DNA of 64,000 nt from CAYSCZ01 sp051155775 (GCA_051155775.1 DAXETV010000014.1:62001-126000), one strand, 5' to 3'; counted from the stretch's first letter, positions 17,441 to 25,948 are shown. The notes: generated by a model not told the origin, from the sequence alone. Numbers and translations are program-made.

Positions 17441-18871
17441 TCAGAGTATATACTTTTCAAAATTAAGTTTGATTTTTTCAATATCAACATTAAAAATATC
17501 GTTGGGCGCATTTTCTAGAATAGAAGAATCATCAAAATGATAAATAAATTCATCAAAGTCTTCTTTTGAACGAATTGAAACAAAAAGACCTTTTTCAATA
17601 AATGAATTATAAATCTCTAACCCATTTGGATGGATAATCAAACTTTTTTTCTTAAAAATTAATGCTTCTAAACAAACCGTAGACCAATTAGTAACATGAA
17701 AGTCAATCTTAGCCAACAAGGCATAGAGTGGTAAATTAGAGGCTAAATTTAATTCTACATTAGTTAGTCTATTCACATCAATAATACTTTTAACATTTTC
17801 AACACCATTTTTTTGTTCAGGATGGAATCTAAGCAACCATAATATTTGAGGGTTTAATTTCATTATTTGAATAAAAAAACCTGGAATAGGTTCATCTATA
17901 TCTTGTTGCAAAGAAAACAATGCTACTTTTTCATATGGCAGAATTAATTTTTCTAGCTTCGAAAAATTGTATTCTTTCAAATTATTGAGCCAGCTTAAAA
18001 GCCATAAATTGCCCATTATTACTGGCATGTGATTTATTTTATTTGTTCTGTCCCTCATTATTAAGTTAAAAGAATATTCTCCCCATGTCCAAAAAATATC
18101 TGGTAGAGTTGTATAACCATTAATTGGTACTTTATTCCAACCTATATACATTAAGTGATAAATACCCTGTTTACCATGCTGTATATCAATAGTCTTAATT
18201 TCTAACGATTTAGAGACATGTAAAAATGTAAAGTGATTGTTTTGATTAAAACCATTAAAAAACAAGTAGTTTGGATTAATTCTTTTTAGTATAAACTTGG
18301 CGGCCCACTCTGCAGATTTAATATAACATATCGACTCTACACATAAATTTTTGATCTCTAAACCGGTTTGTTTCTCTAATTCGTTTATTACCTCGTTAAA
18401 TTTAATATTTTGCTTTAGAGCGTTTTTTGATAAAAAATATTTTATTGGATTAATAAAGTACCTAAGATCAAAAAAAATATGAGGATAAATGGATTTTCGG
18501 TTATTGTTAAATTTACCAATTACAATTTTTGCATAGCTCAATTTATAATTGTCAGATATGAAATGAATTACAGGATCACAAATCCTGTTAGTAACCTTAT
18601 TATCTTCCAACGCAACAGTTGAACCAGATCCTGTCAAAAAGCAACATTGAGACCTACGTAACTTTTTTATGTTTAAAACAGATTGTATAAAACTGATTAA
18701 ACTAATTTTTTTTTTCTTTTTTAAAGATTTGACTGTCACGCTTCTTAAATAAGAATCTCTCAGTGAATTTTTAATGATGGGCCACAGGTGAAGATCTTCA
18801 TGAATCAGGCTCTCCGGTTTGAACTTATTTTCAACTTCCTTTGTAAGATCGAAAAGAATTTTCTCAGTCAT
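17441..18871 (-). CDS. GT-B-like glycosyltransferase, possible nonulosonate transferase
   Basis: I do not recognise a close family, but several motifs recur in capsule and nonulosonate transferases of GT-B fold: TIDIQHGKQGIYH, DIFWTWGEYS, WLLRFHPEQKN and a C-terminal LPLYALLAKIDFHVTNWSTVCLEALIFKKKS, split over residues ~385-415. No membrane span or signal is seen. The gene is the last of the minus-strand nonulosonate operon, 50 bp after the aminotransferase, so it is a good candidate to attach the CMP-activated sugar. It is markedly A/T-rich with many Lys/Asn codons, like other glycan-locus genes. Confidence 0.65.
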   Translation of the reverse strand: MTEKILFDLTKEVENKFKPESLIHEDLHLWPIIKNSLRDSYLRSVTVKSLKKKKKISLISFIQSVLNIKKLRRSQCCFLTGSGSTVALEDNKVTNRICDPVIHFISDNYKLSYAKIVIGKFNNNRKSIYPHIFFDLRYFINPIKYFLSKNALKQNIKFNEVINELEKQTGLEIKNLCVESICYIKSAEWAAKFILKRINPNYLFFNGFNQNNHFTFLHVSKSLEIKTIDIQHGKQGIYHLMYIGWNKVPINGYTTLPDIFWTWGEYSFNLIMRDRTNKINHMPVIMGNLWLLSWLNNLKEYNFSKLEKLILPYEKVALFSLQQDIDEPIPGFFIQIMKLNPQILWLLRFHPEQKNGVENVKSIIDVNRLTNVELNLASNLPLYALLAKIDFHVTNWSTVCLEALIFKKKSLIIHPNGLEIYNSFIEKGLFVSIRSKEDFDEFIYHFDDSSILENAPNDIFNVDIEKIKLNFEKYIL

Positions 18872-18921
18872 TATGTTGTTTTAAGACACCATTTATTGAA
18901 AGTTTATTATCAGGTCTTTTA

Positions 18922-20343
18922 CTAATTAGCGTTTAAAGAAAATTTTGACAGAATATTTCTGATAATCCCAAAATCCAACTGATCAATAATGGTTGGGAAA
19001 TTTATGCCTCGTTTTGAAAGATTATGACTAACAGGGGTAGGTGATTTTGAATATTCAGCAAACAATGGCATCTGACTTAAAGGATAAAAAAATGGCCTAA
19101 CATCTATATTATGATTTTTGAATTCTTCAATCAACTGATTTCTGTTAGTTATTCTTAGTAATGTACTAATTAGCCATATTACTCGGCTATTATTAGGTAT
19201 ATCCTTTTGCCATTCCAAGAAGTCAAAAGAATTCAATTCTGAACGATACTGGAATTCTAATTGCTTTCGTTTATTGATGAATTCATCAATTCGTTCTAAT
19301 TGGGCACATCCAATAGCCGCTTGAAGATTTGTCATTCTATAATTATAACCAACCTCTTCATGCCAATATTTATGTGTTTTACTCATTCCATGGTCACGGA
19401 GTATTTTCATTTTATAATTAAGAGCTTCAGAATTTGTCAAACACATTCCTCCTTCACCAGTAGTAATTATTTTATTTGCAAAGAAAGAAAAACACGAAAT
19501 ATCACCAAATGATCCTACTGGTTTCCCTTTGTATAGTGCTCCATGAGCTTCAGCGGCATCTTCTATTATTTTAATATTATGCTTGTGAGCCAAAGGTAAT
19601 ATTGAATCCATATCACATGGTTGCCCATAAAGGTGCACAGGAATAATTGCTTTTGTATTTGGATTAATTGCTTTTTTTATCTCGTCAGGATTTATAGTCC
19701 AGGAAACTGGATCAACATCAACAATTACCGGTGTGGCATTAGCATGTAACACTGCATTTATTGTTGCTCCAAAGGTTAGATCTGGAATGATTACTTCATC
19801 ACCCTGACCAATTTCCAAAGCCTTTAATGCTAAGTGGATCGCAACAGTTCCATTTGAAGTAGCAACACCATATTTAGTGTTACAGTAATTAGAAAATTCG
19901 GACTCAAATTTATCAATATATTTACCATTGCTAGAAATCCATGTAGATAATAATGCATCAGTCAGGTATTTAAATTCATTTCCATTTAGTATCGGTTGAG
20001 CAACAGGGGTGAAATGAGTTCTATGTTCATAACGGAAATAATTTACTATTTCGTTTCGATCATTTACAATTGGGATTACCCTTACTTTTCGATTAGATTT
20101 TTCCAATAATTGATCAAGATTCTCTCCTTGTCTTGCAAAGACAAAATCGTTTAGATCGTCTTCTGAAATAATCTGATCCAGACGTTTCCCTGAAAGCAAT
20201 AACCTACGAAAATCTCCATCAGTAATAACCCCACAGAGTTTTTCATCATAGTCAATTATAAATGCAATTCCTGCAGGTTCCTCATTTATCTTCTGCAGAA
20301 CTTGTCTTAAGGTGCTACCAATTTTACTTATACTATTTTGCAT
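18922..20343 (-). CDS. CBS-pair domain fused to DegT/DnrJ/EryC1/StrS aminotransferase
   Basis: Residues ~1-115 look like a CBS pair (GIAFIIDYDEKLCGVITDGDFRRLL, split; then VRVIPIVNDRNEIVNYF). Residues ~115-473 are a complete sugar aminotransferase: TSNGTVAIHLALKALE, HLYGQPCDMDSI, EDAAEAHGA and the PLP lysine in FSFFANKIITTGEGG. Similar CBS pairs occur in PtmE-type legionaminate nucleotidyltransferases, where the partner is a nucleotidyltransferase; here it is an aminotransferase. It probably aminates a keto-sugar for the nonulosonate. The start overlaps the TIM-barrel gene by 11 bp. Domain fusion is visible; the substrate is inferred. Confidence 0.85.
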   Translation of the reverse strand: MQNSISKIGSTLRQVLQKINEEPAGIAFIIDYDEKLCGVITDGDFRRLLLSGKRLDQIISEDDLNDFVFARQGENLDQLLEKSNRKVRVIPIVNDRNEIVNYFRYEHRTHFTPVAQPILNGNEFKYLTDALLSTWISSNGKYIDKFESEFSNYCNTKYGVATSNGTVAIHLALKALEIGQGDEVIIPDLTFGATINAVLHANATPVIVDVDPVSWTINPDEIKKAINPNTKAIIPVHLYGQPCDMDSILPLAHKHNIKIIEDAAEAHGALYKGKPVGSFGDISCFSFFANKIITTGEGGMCLTNSEALNYKMKILRDHGMSKTHKYWHEEVGYNYRMTNLQAAIGCAQLERIDEFINKRKQLEFQYRSELNSFDFLEWQKDIPNNSRVIWLISTLLRITNRNQLIEEFKNHNIDVRPFFYPLSQMPLFAEYSKSPTPVSHNLSKRGINFPTIIDQLDFGIIRNILSKFSLNAN

Positions 20344-21190
20344 GAATCAGTTCTTCCAAATTGTTGTAACTAATTTTCAAATCATCAATACCACTATAAA
20401 CCTCTAAAGTGTAGGTTTTGTGAGATAAATTACAATAGCTTAAAATTGAGTAAAGTTCTGAATTCTTAATAAGAGGTCCATTGGAATCCAATGAGCCATC
20501 ATTGTCGCTTATGTGTACGTAGTCAGTTAGAGCCAGAAAGTATTCTAATTGCTTCTGAAAATTAAGCTTTAGTGTTTGACAACTTACTTTAAGGTGTGCA
20601 ACATCCAACAGTGGGGTAAAACATAGATAAGCCCTTAGGTCTTCAAAGGATTTTTGATCTGTGAACAAAAAAGGGTTGTACGGGTAATAGTGCTGATAAT
20701 TTTTTTTTGATAAAACATTATTTTCTATGTATATCATAACATTATCAGTTAACGATTGCAATTTTTTTACATTATTTGTGAAACTATTTATAGCCTTAGT
20801 TTTATCAGATAATTTCTGCTTGCGAATTTCTTTACCGATTTGATTGAGCGGGATATTTATCAAAAATCCAGCATGGAACGCAAATTTTGGGAGATTTAAC
20901 CGATCGCTTAATGTTATTGAGTTCTTAATATGATCCAAGCTTAATTGATTGATTTTTGGATCTAAGGATGCTAAATTAAGTACAAAATCATTTTTAGGAG
21001 GAGGGAAATAGTTATGTGCTAAAAAATTGATATAATATTTTTTTTTTAATCTCAATAGAGTATCCTCTATAGAATCACTAAACCTGGTTCCTCCAGAAAG
21101 CTCAATATTCTTGAATCCATTTTCGACCAATGTTTCAATAGACTCTTCGATAAATTTAGATTTAACACAACTACTTGAGACGTAAATCAT
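20333..21190 (-). CDS. TIM-barrel sugar isomerase/epimerase-like protein
   Basis: The protein has 285 aa with the AP-endonuclease-2/xylose-isomerase-like TIM barrel pattern: NIELSGGTRFSDSIEDTL, INFLAHNYFPPP, FAFHAGFLINIP, YIENNVLSKKN, LLDVAHLKVSC, DYVHISDNDGSLDSNGP and YTLEVYSGID. His, Asp and Glu at the strand ends suggest a divalent metal site. Such enzymes isomerise or epimerise sugars. It overlaps NeuD-like (4 bp, ATGA) and the CBS-aminotransferase (11 bp), so it belongs to the operon. It could supply the epimerised precursor otherwise made by NeuC or a dehydratase, but that is speculation. Confidence 0.75.
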   Translation of the reverse strand: MIYVSSSCVKSKFIEESIETLVENGFKNIELSGGTRFSDSIEDTLLRLKKKYYINFLAHNYFPPPKNDFVLNLASLDPKINQLSLDHIKNSITLSDRLNLPKFAFHAGFLINIPLNQIGKEIRKQKLSDKTKAINSFTNNVKKLQSLTDNVMIYIENNVLSKKNYQHYYPYNPFLFTDQKSFEDLRAYLCFTPLLDVAHLKVSCQTLKLNFQKQLEYFLALTDYVHISDNDGSLDSNGPLIKNSELYSILSYCNLSHKTYTLEVYSGIDDLKISYNNLEELIHAK

Positions 21191-21798
21191 GTAATTTTTT
21201 TTACAGGACTTCCAATATAAACTCCTGGTTCGTCAATATCTTTAACTACTAAAGAACCAGCTCCAATGATTACATCCGAGCAAATTTTAACTTGATCTTT
21301 TATTATTACACCAGCCCCTATAAAACATCTATCTCCAATTGATACCCTTCCGGCTATAATACTACCTATACTAATATGGCAGTGATTCTCTATAGTACTT
21401 TCATGTTCAATAATGGTACCAGTATTTATAATATTATTATCTCCTATCGTGACTTCTGCGTTTATAAATGACCTGGGAAATACTAAATTAGCCACTCCAA
21501 GGGTTACTCCATACTGAAGAATCGCTGAAGAGTGGCTAATGTTTTCCTGAAAAATTCTATCAAAATATCGGTTAAAGAGTTCATTACGATCTAAATTATT
21601 ACCAACTGCAAGAATCACTAGATTTTTTTCAGGAAGCTCTTCTAAAGTTCCTTTTATAGCCAGCCCCATGATAGTCTCGTTTTTTTTGGGATTATAGGAT
21701 TTGTCATAAATACCTTCTATTTGTAATTCAGCATCTTGAATAAGACCTATAACTGACCTCGAATGACCTCCTGAACCAACTATTGATATTTTAGACAT
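21187..21798 (-). CDS. NeuD/PglD-like sugar O- or N-acetyltransferase
   Basis: An N-terminal Rossmann-like part (ISIVGSGGHSRSVIGLIQDAE) is followed by a left-handed beta-helix of hexapeptide repeats: GTIIEHESTIENHCHISIGSIIAGRVSIGDRCFIGAGVIIKDQ, split. It closes with the family-typical GAGSLVVKDIDEPGVYIGSP. NeuD and PglD acetylate sialic acid or an amino sugar with acetyl-CoA in the cytoplasm. Its position between NeuB-like and the TIM-barrel gene, overlapping by 8 and 4 bp, fits an acyl transfer step in nonulosonate synthesis. Confidence 0.88.
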   Translation of the reverse strand: MSKISIVGSGGHSRSVIGLIQDAELQIEGIYDKSYNPKKNETIMGLAIKGTLEELPEKNLVILAVGNNLDRNELFNRYFDRIFQENISHSSAILQYGVTLGVANLVFPRSFINAEVTIGDNNIINTGTIIEHESTIENHCHISIGSIIAGRVSIGDRCFIGAGVIIKDQVKICSDVIIGAGSLVVKDIDEPGVYIGSPVKKIT

Positions 21799-22837
21799 AA
21801 ATTATATCGTCTTCTGCAAAGTCTTTTCCTGCAATTTTTCCGACAATCTCATGATAATGAATTGGAGATATACCTATTCCACCAGTGCGCTTTGCAACAA
21901 GATTTTCTTCACTAAAAACATCACCTTTTTTGATTTTTCTTTTAGCTACCATACATTTTTGTAGGGATTTTCTTGTCTGTTCCTCTGAATTGGTTGGACA
22001 TTTGATCTCTGACCCTAAATAATTTTCAACTTGGCGAATAAGTTTCACATAATCTTTTAGCTCCTCTGGATTAAGTGAGGCTAAATGATCTGGCCCATCT
22101 GCTAATTTGTTTATAGTAAAATGTTTTTCAACTACTTTAGCTCCCATTGGTACTGCAAATGGAGATGCTCCGAGACCAATTGAATGATCCGAATATCCAA
22201 CAAGGCAATCAAAAGTATCGATATATGTATTTATAACTTTGAGATTTGCCTCATTGTCATTTATAGGGTAGTTAGCCGTACATTGTAAAAGAATAACATC
22301 TTTATTAAATTTTTGAATCTCTTTCATCGCTAATTTCACTTCGTTCAAATAGCACATTCCTGTTGAAAGAATTATCGGTTTCCTTGTTTGGGCTATTTTC
22401 TTTAAAAAGGGAAGATTAGTAGTATCAGTACTAGCTACTTTATATGCATCTATACCTATCTCCTCTAATTCTATTAAGCTCGTCTGATCAAATGGAGTAA
22501 TTAAAAATAAAATACCTTGCTTCTGGCAATACGCTTTTAGTTCACTGTATTGCTCAACTGCTATTTCCAATTTTTTAAGCATCTCAGTCTGAGACTCTTT
22601 CATGTCCGTAGTTTTAGTCTGATATGGCGCCTTCCGGATATCTTTAAGAATTAAATGTTCAGTTCTAAAAGCCTGAAACTTCACGGCGTCAGCTCCAGAA
22701 TCCGTAGCAATATCAATAAGTTGCTTGGCCAGATTAATATCACCACCATGATTTACGCCTGCCTCTGCGATAATAAAAACAGGATCACTGTGAGATATTT
22801 TTTTTGATCCAATAATTATATTTTTATTAAAGCTCAT
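21791..22837 (-). CDS. neuB: N-acetylneuraminate/legionaminate synthase family protein
   Basis: This is the canonical of the two NeuB-like proteins (348 aa). It condenses phosphoenolpyruvate with a six-carbon amino sugar to make a nonulosonic acid. Marks are FIIAEAGVNHGGDINLAKQL, ADAVKFQAF, KAPYQT, LLQCTANYP, GYSDHSIG, EKHFTINK and DHLASLNPEEL. A C-terminal SAF (antifreeze-like) domain lies at ~285-348 (AKRKIKKGDVFSEENL). KAPYQ resembles LegI-type synthases more than PseI. It overlaps the second NeuB by 4 bp and NeuD by 8 bp. Which sugar is used cannot be told. Confidence 0.9.
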   Translation of the reverse strand: MSFNKNIIIGSKKISHSDPVFIIAEAGVNHGGDINLAKQLIDIATDSGADAVKFQAFRTEHLILKDIRKAPYQTKTTDMKESQTEMLKKLEIAVEQYSELKAYCQKQGILFLITPFDQTSLIELEEIGIDAYKVASTDTTNLPFLKKIAQTRKPIILSTGMCYLNEVKLAMKEIQKFNKDVILLQCTANYPINDNEANLKVINTYIDTFDCLVGYSDHSIGLGASPFAVPMGAKVVEKHFTINKLADGPDHLASLNPEELKDYVKLIRQVENYLGSEIKCPTNSEEQTRKSLQKCMVAKRKIKKGDVFSEENLVAKRTGGIGISPIHYHEIVGKIAGKDFAEDDIIYV

Positions 22838-23871
22838 TTAATGTAATCCATTAAAATATTGTCATACTTTTTGAATCTTTTTGTTGCATTTTTACCATTA
22901 ATCCTAGTAAACTCTATTGGCGGAATACCAGGTTCAATATTTCTGATAAAAGCTACCTTATCTCTTGTGATGGTTTCTTCTTTTTCAATATCCTTGATAG
23001 CTACAATACTCTTTTTTTGGAACTTTCGATATTTAAGATCGCTTTCATTAAAATCTGTTATTACAGGTTTTCCATAAGCAAGCCATCCACTTTTTATTGT
23101 TTCTACATATTTTTTAAATTCTGCTGGTTCGAGCGCTGCTTGATAATCAATACCTTTTTCACCTCTATTAATGGTAATGTGTTTTTCCAGGACATTTGCT
23201 CCTAAACCAACTGCCACCAGGTCAACTACTTTTCCAAACGGATCGTCACCAGAAGTATGATCAGCATAACCAACAGGAATTTGAAACTCTTCCTTTAGCA
23301 ACTTCATTTTTGAAATGTTCAAATCTTTGGTTTCAGTTGGAAAGTTTTGAACACCATGCATTAGAATAATATTTTGTGAACCATTGTTTATTGCAAATGA
23401 AACTCCATTAGAAATCTCGTCCAGTGTAGATGCTCCAGTTCCCAACGAAAAAGGGATTTCTGATTCGCAAACAGCCTTTAGCACTTCCGGATTACTCAAG
23501 TCAGCAGAATTTAATTTTATACCATCCACCTTTAGCTTAATTGCAATTTCAACAGATGGTAAATCATAAGTACAGGCAAACACGTCTAAACCACTTCTGC
23601 GTGCTTTTTGATTTAAGTGTGCCCACCGTTCAATATCAAATTCTATTTTATTGATCAGTGGAAACGCTTCATGATTTGGAGTTACAGTTTCTTTTGCTAC
23701 AAAAAACTGAAATTGGATACAGTCTGCATTTGCTTCAGCAGCAGCATTAATAATGCGTTCAGCTTTTTCAAAACTACCATCATGGGCACATGCCATTTCT
23801 GCAATAATATAAGGCCTGTGACCAACTCCGATATGCTTATTGTTTATTTCGATGATTTTATTCAGACTCAT
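22834..23871 (-). CDS. Divergent second NeuB-family synthase
   Basis: This is a NeuB-family protein (345 aa) with SAF domain, but its motifs differ throughout from its neighbour: IIAEMACAHDGSFEKAERI for IAEAGVNHGG, LMHGVQNFPTE for LLQCTANYP, VGYADHTSGDDPFG, and EKHITINRGEKGIDYQAALEP. It therefore likely accepts another aldehyde substrate. The ATG at 23871 gives an ATGA overlap with the aldolase gene, like other junctions in this operon; an ATG two codons earlier (23877) is possible. Two NeuB genes with one CMP-transferase is unusual. Enzyme class is confident, substrate unknown. Confidence 0.82.
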   Translation of the reverse strand: MSLNKIIEINNKHIGVGHRPYIIAEMACAHDGSFEKAERIINAAAEANADCIQFQFFVAKETVTPNHEAFPLINKIEFDIERWAHLNQKARRSGLDVFACTYDLPSVEIAIKLKVDGIKLNSADLSNPEVLKAVCESEIPFSLGTGASTLDEISNGVSFAINNGSQNIILMHGVQNFPTETKDLNISKMKLLKEEFQIPVGYADHTSGDDPFGKVVDLVAVGLGANVLEKHITINRGEKGIDYQAALEPAEFKKYVETIKSGWLAYGKPVITDFNESDLKYRKFQKKSIVAIKDIEKEETITRDKVAFIRNIEPGIPPIEFTRINGKNATKRFKKYDNILMDYIK

Positions 23872-24788
23872 AACCATCCGTTATCTTTGAGTAAACACTT
23901 AATGACTTCTAGCTCCTGACCTTCCACTTTTTTCATAGGTTTGCGTTCGGTACCTTTCATGTGTTTTGTTAATGCAAGTGCTGCCTTTAGGGAAGGATGC
24001 CAACCAATGGGTACAACTTTTTGAAAATACTGAGCCTCAATTTCTTTGACTATTTTAATCGCTTCGTCTTTTCTATTGGAGATTATATGATTATAAAAAT
24101 TCAACTCTACATATGGTGCAAAGTTTCCTATCCCCCCTAAAAAAGCCCTGGCTCCTAATTCAAAATCTCTATTTAAAAATCGACTCATCCCACCACCTGC
24201 TCCAATTATTATTGAGTGCTTGCTTAGATGTTTTACAACCTCATTTGAATACTCAACATCAAGAGCTTCTTCTTTCAAACCACATATATTGTTAATCTTC
24301 ATGAGCCGTTTAAGCAAACCGATTGAATATTGAACTTGGCCGGGTCCCAGTCCGTTACGCATGGGCATTTCATGAATTAGAATGTTAATATCCGCATATT
24401 CTGCTACCTCTTCAAAAAATGAAAAAGTATTCTCCTCCCCATAATGCCTCTCAGGAAAATATAATAAATAAAAATCAGCATCTATGCTCTTGCTGTGTGC
24501 AGCAAATTCCTTAGCGATTTGAATACCTCCAGTAGTTGGATTAGCAACTATAGTATTAGCTCTTCCTTTCGCCGTGCTAACCACAATCTCATTGACTTTC
24601 ATGCATTCTTCCCAAGACAGCAGGTTAAATCTACTGGTACCAATCGTTGTCATTATATTTCTAATCCCGTTGTGGCATAAGTAATCGACATAATTGGCTA
24701 AGCTTATATGGTCAACTTCGTAATTTTCTGTAAATGGAACCGGTAATGGAATCACTGGCCCTTTAACTTTTTCTAATATATCAGTCAT
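23868..24788 (-). CDS. DHDPS/N-acetylneuraminate lyase family aldolase, atypical active site
   Basis: This is a 306-aa TIM-barrel aldolase of the DHDPS/NAL family. The Schiff-base lysine is K172 in NNICGLKEEALD. The usual catalytic tyrosine in the IIxYNxPxR motif is replaced: the corresponding phrase is ILIHEMPMRNG, with His139 where Tyr is expected. The GTTGE loop reads GTSRF. The spacing between the two sites is 5 residues longer than in E. coli DapA or NanA by my count. It may cleave or form a pyruvate-sugar bond, or catalyse a variant reaction. It overlaps NeuA-like and the second NeuB by 4 bp each. Confidence 0.82.
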   Translation of the reverse strand: MTDILEKVKGPVIPLPVPFTENYEVDHISLANYVDYLCHNGIRNIMTTIGTSRFNLLSWEECMKVNEIVVSTAKGRANTIVANPTTGGIQIAKEFAAHSKSIDADFYLLYFPERHYGEENTFSFFEEVAEYADINILIHEMPMRNGLGPGQVQYSIGLLKRLMKINNICGLKEEALDVEYSNEVVKHLSKHSIIIGAGGGMSRFLNRDFELGARAFLGGIGNFAPYVELNFYNHIISNRKDEAIKIVKEIEAQYFQKVVPIGWHPSLKAALALTKHMKGTERKPMKKVEGQELEVIKCLLKDNGWL

Positions 24789-25474
24789 TTGGTTTTACTT
24801 TTTGCAATCATTTCTGCTATCTCCCACTGCCATGGATAATCAATGTCCCATGATCTCTCTGCGGGCATTTCATAGATCATCATTTCTTTTTTGAAGAAAG
24901 TTCCTGCTTTCAGAAAAGCTTCAACCTTAGAAAGATAAATCGATCCATTCGGGTGATACCTTTTTTCAATATTTTGACTCCTGGTGGTTTGGTAATTTAC
25001 TTCTTCAAGCATTTCCATGCTATCTACTCCAGATGATCTCAGGGCCAATTGAATAGGAAAATCATATTCAACCACTCCGATTAAACTATCAAACTTATCC
25101 TGTTTGACAAACTTATTATATGGTATTTTTATGTCTTCTGAAGTTCTAAAAGGGCAAGTAGGTAATAAGGCAGCTACAATATCATATTCTTGCCATGCCT
25201 TTGTACGCTGAAGATATTCTTTAACCACCTTAACTTTTGTAATATTATCAGCAGCCATAGAATCTGGTCTCATATCTACTTCAATGCCTTCATCCAATGC
25301 TACCTGCCTGATCTCTGCATCCTCTGAAGATACAATAATAGTATCAAATACATTCGCTTTAATTGCATCCCTAATTGTGTAAGCAAGTAATGGTATTCCA
25401 TTAAGTAGTAATACATTTTTTCTAGGTATTCTTTTAGAACCTCCTCTTGCCGGAATAATGCAAATTGATTTCAC
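24785..25474 (-). CDS. CMP-nonulosonate (acylneuraminate) cytidylyltransferase
   Basis: This NeuA-like enzyme (229 aa) activates a nonulosonic acid with CTP. The nucleotide motif IPARGGSKRIPRKN is at residues 7-20. LLPTCPFRTSEDI, RYHPNGSIYLSK and DIDYPWQWEIAE are also family marks. The start is GTG and no ATG lies nearby. It is the first gene of the minus-strand operon and sits at the edge of the 474-bp divergent control region, so its promoter must be there. It is the only CMP-sugar synthase in the window. Confidence 0.9.
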   Translation of the reverse strand: MKSICIIPARGGSKRIPRKNVLLLNGIPLLAYTIRDAIKANVFDTIIVSSEDAEIRQVALDEGIEVDMRPDSMAADNITKVKVVKEYLQRTKAWQEYDIVAALLPTCPFRTSEDIKIPYNKFVKQDKFDSLIGVVEYDFPIQLALRSSGVDSMEMLEEVNYQTTRSQNIEKRYHPNGSIYLSKVEAFLKAGTFFKKEMMIYEMPAERSWDIDYPWQWEIAEMIAKSKTK

Positions 25475-25576
25475 TTAATTTATGATTTTCAAAGGTTTTC
25501 AATCGCTTTATAAGATACAAAGATGGTTAAAGTTTAATAAAGATCTATTTAAGAGGTTTTGAAACAAAAAATCGCT

Positions 25577-25609
25577 TTAGTTTAAGCAAATACTCTAATT
25601 AGTTTAAGC
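25577..25609. repeat. Pair of 11-bp direct repeats, possible operator
   Basis: TTAGTTTAAGC occurs at 25577-25587 and again at 25599-25609. The start-to-start distance is 22 bp, two turns of the helix. A looser third copy (TTAGCTTAA) lies near 25834. It is about 100 bp upstream of the NeuA-like start codon, a usual place for an operator. Confidence 0.45.
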
Positions 25610-25802
25610 GCATAAATAAAGATTAGTTGAAAAATTTACAATTTTTACACATCTATAAGGTATTTTTCTTTTTCTATTCATAATCATTTGTAATTCAAAA
25701 CCATTATTTTAAAAAATTTCAAATGGAAATATCAGATTATTATATTTGATTGATTTTCATGTTCCGAAATTGGTACTTATAAGTTTCCCAGCTGTGCACA
25801 TC

Positions 25803-25824
25803 ATCCAAAAGATTTGTTTTGGAT
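25803..25824 (+). promoter_or_regulatory. Perfect 8-bp stem hairpin in the hisH upstream region
   Basis: ATCCAAAA, six-base loop, TTTTGGAT form a perfect stem. TTAATT follows, too short a T-run for a convincing terminator. It could be an operator or a leader hairpin. Confidence 0.4.
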
Positions 25825-25855
25825 TTAATTACATTAGCTTAAATAAAGAATCATT

Positions 25856-25867
25856 TTCCTCGAGGAA
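25856..25867. promoter_or_regulatory. 12-bp perfect palindrome, possible operator
   Basis: TTCCTCGAGGAA is self-complementary over 12 bp in an otherwise A/T-rich region. It lies 81 bp before the hisH ATG. Its G/C-rich centre makes it stand out from the background. Confidence 0.35.
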
Positions 25868-25948
25868 TATTTAAAAGGAAAACTCAGTGATAATATCTTT
25901 AAGTTAAATGTATCGGTTTAATAAAACTTTCTATATAATCAACTACAC

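Larger units (their letters stand above)
25475..25948. other. 474-bp divergent control region of the glycan locus
   Basis: This region separates the minus-strand nonulosonate operon from the plus-strand acetamidino operon. I see no ORF. It holds an 11-bp direct repeat pair (25577-25609), the 10-mer AATCGCTTTA at both 25501 and 25570, an 8-bp-stem hairpin (25803-25824) and a 12-bp palindrome (25856-25867). TATATTTG at 25741-25748 matches TAnnTTTG but is 200 nt from the hisH start and has no TTG at the right distance. Confidence 0.55.

Noticed and set aside
25741..25748. TATATTTG as the hisH promoter
   Set aside because: It matches TAnnTTTG, but it is 200 nt from the start codon and has no TTG at a proper distance.
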